48,627 nucleotides of DNA. Origin: an uncultured Lachnospiraceae bacterium (lineage in GTDB: Bacteria > Bacillota > Clostridia > Lachnospirales > Lachnospiraceae). Under the pieces are notes generated by a model. It saw only the letters and a program-made list of their open reading frames with translations. It was not told the origin of the DNA and ran no database searches. The stretch lies in NCBI GenBank assembly GCA_910588825.1, contig CAJURF010000021.1, positions 1 through 48,627 on the forward strand, given 5' to 3'. Positions 43,020 through 48,627 of this stretch are shown here, in pieces. The first letter of the stretch is position 1, and each line of letters begins with the position of its first letter. The translations under genes were made by a program, and so were the position numbers.

Positions 43020-44051
43020 ATGAAAAGGAAACGTATCCTGCTGGGGGCATTGGGAGCGGCATGGCTTCTTTCTGCCTGCGGCGGAGAAAAGCAAAAAGCC
43101 TATGAGGATGCCTGTGAAAAACTGGAGCAGGGGGAGTATGCACAGGCTTTGAAAGGTTTTCAGGAATCTGTGGACCGGGATGTGAAGGTGCCCCAGTCCC
43201 AGCGGGGAATGGGAATTGCCCATATGAAAATGGGAAATTACGATCAGGCAGTGTCACTTTTCGGGTACGCATTGGAAGAAGAGGACGGCAAAAAGTTCAG
43301 AAAAGATGTGCTGTCTTATAAGGCTGCCGCGGAATATGAAAGCGGAAAGCTCGACGAAGCCCTGGAGAGCTGCGAGGCCATCAAGGAAATCGGCGCGGAC
43401 GCATCCTGCTACTTTCTGGTGGGCCGTATTGGCCTGGAACTGGACCAGTATGACGCGGCCAAGAGCAACTTTGACGCCGCGGCAGAACAGGACACCAGTT
43501 ATGGCATGTTTCTGGATATTTACCAGGCTTATACGGAAAAGGATATGCAGGCTGACGGGAAAGAGTATCTGACCCGGGCGCTTAACTTAAAACCCGAGGG
43601 CGGAAAAGATTATTATCAGAGGGGCCGCATTTATTATCTCATGGAAGATTTCCCCCGCGCCCAGGAAGAACTTCTGAAGGCTGGGGAGATGGATTATAAA
43701 GAAGCCAGGCTTTTCCTGGGAAAAGTCTATCTGGAGCAGCAGGATTCTGCCAATGCCAGGGCTATGTACCAGGAGTACGCCGATGAGGGCGGCAATGCCG
43801 CCCGGGCATATAATGGGCTGGCTCTCTGCGATATGGCGGAGGGAAATTATGACGGGGCGCTCCAGAATATAGCGGCAGGACTGCAGTCCGCAGACCAGGA
43901 GAGTGCCCAGGATCTGCTGTATAATGAGGTAGTGGCTTATGAGAATAAAAGGGATTTTGCCACTGCCAGAAATAAAATAACAGAGTATCTGACCCGTTAT
44001 CCCGATGATGAAAATGCACAGAGAGAAGCGGGTTTTCTGCAGAACAGGTAG
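43020..44051 (+). CDS. TPR-repeat lipoprotein
   Basis: The start is the ATG at 43020 (MKRKRILL), 6 nt after glmM; a longer frame from 42951 would overlap glmM. The product is 343 residues: a lipoprotein signal ending LSAC (C20), then about seven TPR motifs (for example EQGEYAQALKGFQES, MGNYDQAVSLFGYAL, EGNYDGALQNIAAGL). It is likely a surface scaffold for protein partners, perhaps in the wall, given glmM next door. It ends before the nrdD regulatory region. Confidence 0.85.
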   Translation: MKRKRILLGALGAAWLLSACGGEKQKAYEDACEKLEQGEYAQALKGFQESVDRDVKVPQSQRGMGIAHMKMGNYDQAVSLFGYALEEEDGKKFRKDVLSYKAAAEYESGKLDEALESCEAIKEIGADASCYFLVGRIGLELDQYDAAKSNFDAAAEQDTSYGMFLDIYQAYTEKDMQADGKEYLTRALNLKPEGGKDYYQRGRIYYLMEDFPRAQEELLKAGEMDYKEARLFLGKVYLEQQDSANARAMYQEYADEGGNAARAYNGLALCDMAEGNYDGALQNIAAGLQSADQESAQDLLYNEVVAYENKRDFATARNKITEYLTRYPDDENAQREAGFLQNR

Positions 44052-44062
44052 ATAAAAAAATA

Positions 44063-44104
44063 CATGATATTGTCCTTATCGATTTTTATGAGCACAATAT
44101 ATAG
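44063..44104 (+). promoter_or_regulatory. Tandem NrdR boxes upstream of nrdD
   Basis: The downstream core CAATATATAG (44095-44104) fits the NrdR core consensus CwAtATaTwG at every position. The upstream core CATGATATTG (44063-44072) fits at 8 of 10. Their starts are 32 bp apart, close to three helical turns as in known paired boxes. They end 11 bp before the -35 of the nrdD promoter. Confidence 0.7.
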
Positions 44105-44115
44105 TAAATGCATAC

Positions 44116-44144
44116 TTGACGTAACGCATCAGCCCTGTTACAAT
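44116..44144 (+). promoter_or_regulatory. SigA-type promoter of nrdD
   Basis: TTGACG (44116-44121), a 17-nt spacer and TACAAT (44139-44144). The start codon is about 100 nt downstream. Confidence 0.7.
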
Positions 44145-44247
44145 AGTCCCATACGTCACTGACAGACACGCTTTCGGGAATGCCGTCGGGAAGAGCAGCC
44201 CGGCAGGTTCCAGAAGCAGTTAGGAAAGAAAATGGGAGGCAGTTTTT

Positions 44248-46617
44248 ATGTTTCAGGTAATCAAACGTGATGGTCAGATTGTAGAATTTCAGCTGGATAA
44301 GATCAGCGAGGCAATCCGTAAGGCTTTTGAGGCGAAGGACAAGCAGTATGGAGACGATATTTTAGGATTGCTGGGCCTTCGCGTGACTGCAGATTTCCAA
44401 AGTAAGATAAAAGATGGACAGATTACAGTAGAAGATATTCAGGACAGTGTGGAAAATGTGCTGATTCAGACCGGCTATGGGGATGTAGCCAAAGCATATA
44501 TTCTGTACCGGAAGCAGCGGGAGAAGGTCCGCAACATGAAGTCTACGATTCTGGACTATAAGGAGATTGTGGACAGTTATGTAAAAGTGGAAGACTGGAG
44601 AGTGAAAGAGAATTCTACGGTTACGTATTCTGTGGGAGGGTTGATTCTTAACAATTCAGGGGCTGTGACGGCCAATTACTGGCTTTCAGAAGTTTACGAC
44701 CCGGAGATTTCCCAGGCTCACCGGAATGCGGATATTCATATCCACGATTTATCCATGCTCACCGGATATTGCGCAGGCTGGTCGTTAAAGCAGCTGATTC
44801 AGGAAGGGCTGGGAGGAATCCGGGGCAAGATTACATCCTCTCCGGCGAAGCATTTGAGCGTTCTGTGCAACCAGATGGTGAATTTCCTGGGGATTATGCA
44901 GAATGAATGGGCTGGGGCACAGGCATTTTCATCATTTGACACCTATCTGGCGCCTTATGTGAAGACAGACCGCCTTACGTATCCGGAGGTGAAAAAGTGT
45001 ATCGAATCCTTTATTTACGGGGTGAATACACCCAGCCGCTGGGGAACCCAGGCGCCTTTCTCTAATATCACCCTGGACTGGACTGTGCCGGATGACCTGG
45101 CAGAGATGCCGGCCATTGTGGGCGGCAGGGAAATGGACTTTTGTTATAAAGACTGCAAAAAAGAGATGGACATGATCAATAAGGCATTTATCGAGACCAT
45201 GGTGGAGGGAGACGCCGAGGGCAGAGGGTTCCAGTACCCCATCCCCACATACTCCATCACCCGTGAATTTGACTGGTCAGATACGGAAAATAACCGCCTT
45301 CTCTTTGAGATGACATCCAAATACGGGACACCTTATTTTTCCAACTATATCAACAGCGATATGAAACCCAGTGATATCCGCAGCATGTGCTGCCGTCTGC
45401 GTCTGGACTTGCGGGAACTGCGGAAAAAGACGGGCGGTTTCTTCGGTTCCGGGGAGAGCACAGGCTCTATCGGAGTGGTGACCATTAACATGCCCAGGAT
45501 TGCCTATCTGTCCAAGACTTCAGAAGAATTTTATCATCGGCTGGACAGGATTATGGATTTGTCCGCCCGTTCTCTGCACATTAAGCGCGAGGTGGTGGGC
45601 AAGCTTCTGGACGAAGGTTTGTATCCCTATACCAAACGGTATCTGGGCAATTTTGACCACCATTTCTCCACCATCGGTCTGGTGGGTATGAATGAAGTGG
45701 GCCTCAACGCTCCCTGGCTGGGCGGCAGCATGGAAAACGAAAAGACACAAAAATTTACCAGAGATGTGTTAAATCATATGAGGGAAAAACTGTCGGATTA
45801 CCAGGAACAGTATGGAGAGCTGTTCAATCTGGAAGCGACTCCGGCGGAATCGGCGGCCTACCGTCTGGCGAAACATGACCGGGAACAGTGGCCGGATATC
45901 CTTACAGCCGGATGCAGCGGAGACACCCCCTATTACACCAACAGTTCCCATCTGCCGGTGGGATATACGCAGGATATTTTCGACGCCCTGGATATTCAGG
46001 ACGAACTGCAGACCCTGTACACATCGGGAACGGTATTCCACGGGTTTATCGGGGAAAAACTTCCGGACTGGAAGTCCGCGGCTTCTCTGGTGCGGAAAAT
46101 CGCCGAAAACTATCAGCTTCCCTATTACACCATATCTCCCACATATTCTGTGTGCGCGGACCATGGATATATTGCCGGGGAACATTTTACCTGTCCCGAC
46201 TGCGGACAGCCAGCGGAGGTTTACAGCCGCATTACCGGCTATTATCGTCCGGTACAGAACTGGAATGACGGGAAGAGCCAGGAATATAAAAACAGGAAAC
46301 TCTATGACATCAGACAGTCCAGCTGGAGTAAAAAAAGGCATAACCAGGTGGTCACCATTACCGGGGAGGATGTGGATATCCAGCAGGTTTCCGGAACCAA
46401 ATATCTCTTTACCACAAGTACCTGCCCCAACTGCAAAGCGGCCAAGGCCATGCTGGCAGACGAGAAAGTGCAGGTGGTGGATGCAGAGGAGAATCCGGAT
46501 CTGGCCAAAAAGTTCGGCATCATGCAGGCTCCCACGCTGGTAGTCTGGAATGGAGAGAAGATGCAGAAATATGTGAATGCATCTAACATAAAAAAATATG
46601 TGCAGGACCAGAGATAA
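44248..46617 (+). CDS. nrdD: Anaerobic ribonucleoside-triphosphate reductase with fused thioredoxin-like domain
   Basis: This 789-residue class III reductase makes dNTPs without oxygen. It has an ATP cone (about 1-95; FQVIKRDGQIVEFQL), a barrel with the Cys-bearing catalytic core, a Cys4/His-type metal site (C-x2-H then CPDCG near residue 650) and the glycyl radical site G664 (RITGYYRPVQNW). It continues beyond the usual end for about 85 residues as a thioredoxin/glutaredoxin-like domain with CPNC (726-729) and the cis-Pro-like APTLVVWNGEK. The fused domain probably supplies electrons. The activase gene nrdG does not follow, so activation depends on a gene elsewhere. GGGAGG precedes the ATG. 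Confidence 0.93.
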   Translation: MFQVIKRDGQIVEFQLDKISEAIRKAFEAKDKQYGDDILGLLGLRVTADFQSKIKDGQITVEDIQDSVENVLIQTGYGDVAKAYILYRKQREKVRNMKSTILDYKEIVDSYVKVEDWRVKENSTVTYSVGGLILNNSGAVTANYWLSEVYDPEISQAHRNADIHIHDLSMLTGYCAGWSLKQLIQEGLGGIRGKITSSPAKHLSVLCNQMVNFLGIMQNEWAGAQAFSSFDTYLAPYVKTDRLTYPEVKKCIESFIYGVNTPSRWGTQAPFSNITLDWTVPDDLAEMPAIVGGREMDFCYKDCKKEMDMINKAFIETMVEGDAEGRGFQYPIPTYSITREFDWSDTENNRLLFEMTSKYGTPYFSNYINSDMKPSDIRSMCCRLRLDLRELRKKTGGFFGSGESTGSIGVVTINMPRIAYLSKTSEEFYHRLDRIMDLSARSLHIKREVVGKLLDEGLYPYTKRYLGNFDHHFSTIGLVGMNEVGLNAPWLGGSMENEKTQKFTRDVLNHMREKLSDYQEQYGELFNLEATPAESAAYRLAKHDREQWPDILTAGCSGDTPYYTNSSHLPVGYTQDIFDALDIQDELQTLYTSGTVFHGFIGEKLPDWKSAASLVRKIAENYQLPYYTISPTYSVCADHGYIAGEHFTCPDCGQPAEVYSRITGYYRPVQNWNDGKSQEYKNRKLYDIRQSSWSKKRHNQVVTITGEDVDIQQVSGTKYLFTTSTCPNCKAAKAMLADEKVQVVDAEENPDLAKKFGIMQAPTLVVWNGEKMQKYVNASNIKKYVQDQR

Positions 46618-46650
46618 AAGTTTTCTGTTGGTTCTGAGAGAGGGGAACCA

Positions 46651-48183
46651 ATGGTTATCAAAATTTTGTTGTTACTAATCTTTTTTTCTGTAATGGTTGG
46701 AGTGGGATTTTATTCCCGGAGACATGCGGGAAGTGTCAATGACTTTGTACTGGGCGGGCGCTCAGTGGGGCCGTGGCTGACGGCGTTTGCCTATGGCACT
46801 TCGTATTTTTCAGCGGTGGTATTTGTGGGATATGCGGGGCAGTTCGGCTGGAAATATGGACTGTCTTCCACCTGGATCGGTATTGGAAATGCGCTGATTG
46901 GAAGTCTGCTGGCCTGGGTTATCCTGGGCCGCCGCACAAGGATTATGACAAATCATCTGGAGGCGGCTACCATGCCGGATTTTTTTGGAAAGAGATTCGA
47001 CAGCAATGCCCTGCGCATCGCCGCGTCAGCCATTGCTTTTGTGTTTCTGATTCCCTACACGGCATCTTTATATAACGGCCTGTCCCGTCTGTTCGGTATG
47101 TCTTTTGATATTCCGTACACTGCCTGTGTGGTGTTGATGGCGGCGCTGACTGCTGTCTATGTGATCCTGGGGGGATATATGGCCACAGCTATCAATGACT
47201 TTATCCAGGGTATTGTCATGCTGGGGGGAATTGTGGCAGTTATTGCCGCAGTGTTAGGCGGCAAAGGCGGCTTTATGAATGCGGTGGCAGAGCTGGCGAA
47301 GCTGGAGAGCGATGTGCCTGTGACAGCAGGGCAGCCGGGAGCCTTTACTGCTTTCTTCGGGCCGGACCCGCTGAACCTTCTGGGCGTGGTGATTCTCACC
47401 TCTCTTGGAACCTGGGGGCTTCCACAGATGGTACATAAGTTCTACACCATCAAAGATGAAAAGGCTGTGACAGCAGGTACGATTATATCCACCTTCTTTG
47501 CCCTGGTAATATCAGGGGGATGTTATTTCCTGGGCGGCTTTGCCAGGTTATTTGACAACCAGTCCCTGTATGGTCCGGACGGCGCCATCGCCTACGACGC
47601 GGTGATTCCGTCTATGCTGTCCACCCTGCCAGATCTGTTAATCGGTATTGTGATTATACTGGTGCTGTCTGCATCTATGTCCACCCTGTCTTCGCTGGTA
47701 CTGACTTCCAGTTCCACTCTGACACTGGACTTTATCAAGGGGAACCTGGTGAAAGATATGAGCGACAAGGTACAGCTTCTGGTGATGCGGGTGCTGATTG
47801 TGTTCTTCATTGTGGTCTCCGTGGTGCTGGCATTGAATCCGCCCACCTTTATCGCCCAGCTGATGGGAATCTCCTGGGGAGCTCTGGCCGGAGCATTTTT
47901 GGCTCCGTTCCTGTACGGACTGTGCTGGAGAAAGGTCACCCGTCCCGCCGTGTGGGCCAGCTTCATCTGCGGCGTGGGAATCACTGTGCTGAACATGTTC
48001 CTGCACTTTATCCAGTCGCCCATCAATGCCGGGGCTGCGGCTATGATCGCAGGTCTTGTGGTGGTTCCGGTGGTAAGTCTGATCACTCCGGTCTTCGATA
48101 AGAAGAAAGTGGATGATATTTTCGAATGTTATGAGGAGACGGTGTCTGTCAGGAAGAAGACTTCTTTGCCAGAGAAGGCGTGA
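46651..48183 (+). CDS. Sodium:solute symporter (SSS family)
   Basis: This 510-residue protein has about 13 membrane helices of the SSS/LeuT-fold family. Typical are the first helix region LLIFFSVMVGVGFYSRR, then the loop DFVLGGRSVGPWLTAFAYGTSYFSA, and the PDFFGKRF motif after helix 3. It would take up a small solute (such as an amino acid, sialic acid or other organic acid) with sodium; substrate cannot be set from sequence. GAGAGGGG precedes the ATG. It follows nrdD by 33 nt without a clear terminator, but probably has its own role. Confidence 0.9.
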   Translation: MVIKILLLLIFFSVMVGVGFYSRRHAGSVNDFVLGGRSVGPWLTAFAYGTSYFSAVVFVGYAGQFGWKYGLSSTWIGIGNALIGSLLAWVILGRRTRIMTNHLEAATMPDFFGKRFDSNALRIAASAIAFVFLIPYTASLYNGLSRLFGMSFDIPYTACVVLMAALTAVYVILGGYMATAINDFIQGIVMLGGIVAVIAAVLGGKGGFMNAVAELAKLESDVPVTAGQPGAFTAFFGPDPLNLLGVVILTSLGTWGLPQMVHKFYTIKDEKAVTAGTIISTFFALVISGGCYFLGGFARLFDNQSLYGPDGAIAYDAVIPSMLSTLPDLLIGIVIILVLSASMSTLSSLVLTSSSTLTLDFIKGNLVKDMSDKVQLLVMRVLIVFFIVVSVVLALNPPTFIAQLMGISWGALAGAFLAPFLYGLCWRKVTRPAVWASFICGVGITVLNMFLHFIQSPINAGAAAMIAGLVVVPVVSLITPVFDKKKVDDIFECYEETVSVRKKTSLPEKA

Positions 48184-48246
48184 TGGTGATGCCTGGGAAA
48201 ACGGATATGTGTGATTAGAAAGAAAAGAATATTTTCTGAAACTTTT

Positions 48247-48277
48247 GAGAGACTTTGATGATATTTCAGAGTCTCTC
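48247..48277 (+). terminator. Terminator after the symporter gene
   Basis: GAGAGACT (48247-48254) pairs with AGTCTCTC (48270-48277), followed by TTTG. Confidence 0.6.
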
Positions 48278-48309
48278 TTTGTGTGTGCTTCATGGCGTCG
48301 ACCTCCTTT

Positions 48310-48378
48310 AGCCGCCGTTTTTAACAGTGAAACTGCGTCATTCCTTGAGAAGATAAAAAGAAACGGCGGCTTTTTTTC
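48310..48378. terminator. 11-bp hairpin with long loop and T-run
   Basis: AGCCGCCGTTT (48310-48320) pairs with AAACGGCGGCT (48361-48371) around a 40-nt loop, then seven T. It may end a transcript from either side or, given its loop, act as an attenuator. It lies in the spacer 48278-48446, which holds no other feature that I see. Confidence 0.5.
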
Positions 48379-48446
48379 TTTTGCCGTCGTGCAGCAGATT
48401 GCGTTTCGATTCTTTGCTTATATGATAAACGCTAATATTGTGGATT

Positions 48447-48626
48447 TCATAAACATTTGAAAAAACGAACGATACCGTAGTATCGCTCACTAATTTCAAT
48501 ATATAATTTATCCATCGTTGAGTGTCCCACCTCAAAATCAAGATTTTGTTCTGCCGCTTTTTCTGTTGCTCTAAAAAGTGGGGAGAGCTGCGCCCGCATA
48601 TTTTTTGCAAACTTCGCTGTTAATAT
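48447..48626 (-). CDS. C-terminal end of an unrecognised protein (cut by window edge)
   Basis: A minus-strand frame is open from the right edge to a TGA at 48447-48449 and encodes 59 residues. The sequence has the composition of a real protein end (helical TAKFAKNMRAQLSPLFRATEK, then FEVGHSTMDKLYIEISERYY) and no frame shift. A possible internal ATG at residue 10 would give 50 residues. No family is recognised. It faces the symporter gene and hairpins. An overlapping frame (48338-48610) looks less protein-like. Confidence 0.45.
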   Translation of the reverse strand: MLTAKFAKNMRAQLSPLFRATEKAAEQNLDFEVGHSTMDKLYIEISERYYGIVRFFKCL

Positions 48627-48627
48627 C

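Noticed and set aside
48338..48610. 90-codon minus-strand frame at the right end
   Set aside because: It crosses a T-run hairpin and has no site; the overlapping frame 48447-48626 open to the edge looks more like a protein.
1..48627. tRNA and rRNA genes
   Set aside because: No cloverleaf with a TTCRA-type arm or rRNA-like block was noticed on reading; a dedicated scan was not possible.

Overview
The window looks like a chromosomal segment of a Gram-positive anaerobe of the Lachnospiraceae (Clostridia), possibly Blautia-like. This rests on strong AAGGAGG-type ribosome binding sites, Firmicutes gene neighbourhoods (comEA...comEC-holA-rpsT, rho-rpmE-DUF1385-prmC-prfA), an anaerobic ribonucleotide reductase, a CooS-type CO dehydrogenase homologue, a YlmC/YmxH sporulation-type protein, a GerMN lipoprotein and many Rpn/MITE-like accessory pieces. 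Genus-level placement is inference. No rRNA or tRNA gene and no CRISPR array was seen.

Layout. 1-3.9 kb: the tail of an ABC-2 permease, a secreted Ig-like (Big_2) protein with a 10-copy Thr/Pro repeat, and a GH36 alpha-galactosidase. 4.1-7.9 kb: an operon of a divergent cooS homologue, a four-cluster ferredoxin and an FAD/NAD oxidoreductase, with a strong promoter that fires directly into a 92-bp repeat. 8-13.1 kb: a 52-residue small protein, a chemoreceptor, an aldo/keto reductase with Fe-S motifs and an Rpn-type nuclease, separated by long palindromic repeats. 13.2-18.4 kb, minus strand: a type IV pilus/type II secretion-like cluster with one PilT ATPase, one PilC/GspF protein, four small single-pass membrane proteins and a transglutaminase-like lipoprotein. 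18.6-20.2 kb: a phosphopantetheinyl transferase, a YlmC/YmxH protein and nrdR. 20.2-25.3 kb: a five-gene peptide/nickel-type ABC importer.

25.3-33.2 kb: a solitary Phd/YefM antitoxin, a lipoprotein form of ComEA, a two-component system with a GerMN lipoprotein, comEC, holA and rpsT. 33.3-35.9 kb: a GT2 glycosyltransferase overlapping a polytopic membrane protein. 35.9-44 kb: rho, rpmE, DUF1385, prmC, prfA, a sugar nucleotidyltransferase, glmM and a TPR lipoprotein. 44-48.2 kb: nrdD with a fused thioredoxin-like domain, preceded by two NrdR-box-like sites, then a sodium:solute symporter. The window ends inside an unrecognised minus-strand gene.

How genes connect: NrdR (19.7 kb) probably represses nrdD (44.2 kb) through the tandem boxes. 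The ComEA/ComEC pair and the pilus-like cluster could together form a DNA-uptake apparatus, although the extension ATPase, prepilin peptidase and major pilin are not here. The CooS/ferredoxin/flavoprotein trio forms a plausible NAD(P)H-linked electron-transfer unit. The CooS homologue keeps its metal-cluster cysteines but lacks the usual Lys and most of the His chain of characterised CO dehydrogenases, so its real reaction is open. The most unusual non-coding content is the set of palindromic repeats at 1685, 4144, 8193, 10438 and 14374. One of them would form a fully paired 31-bp stem only as plus-strand RNA.
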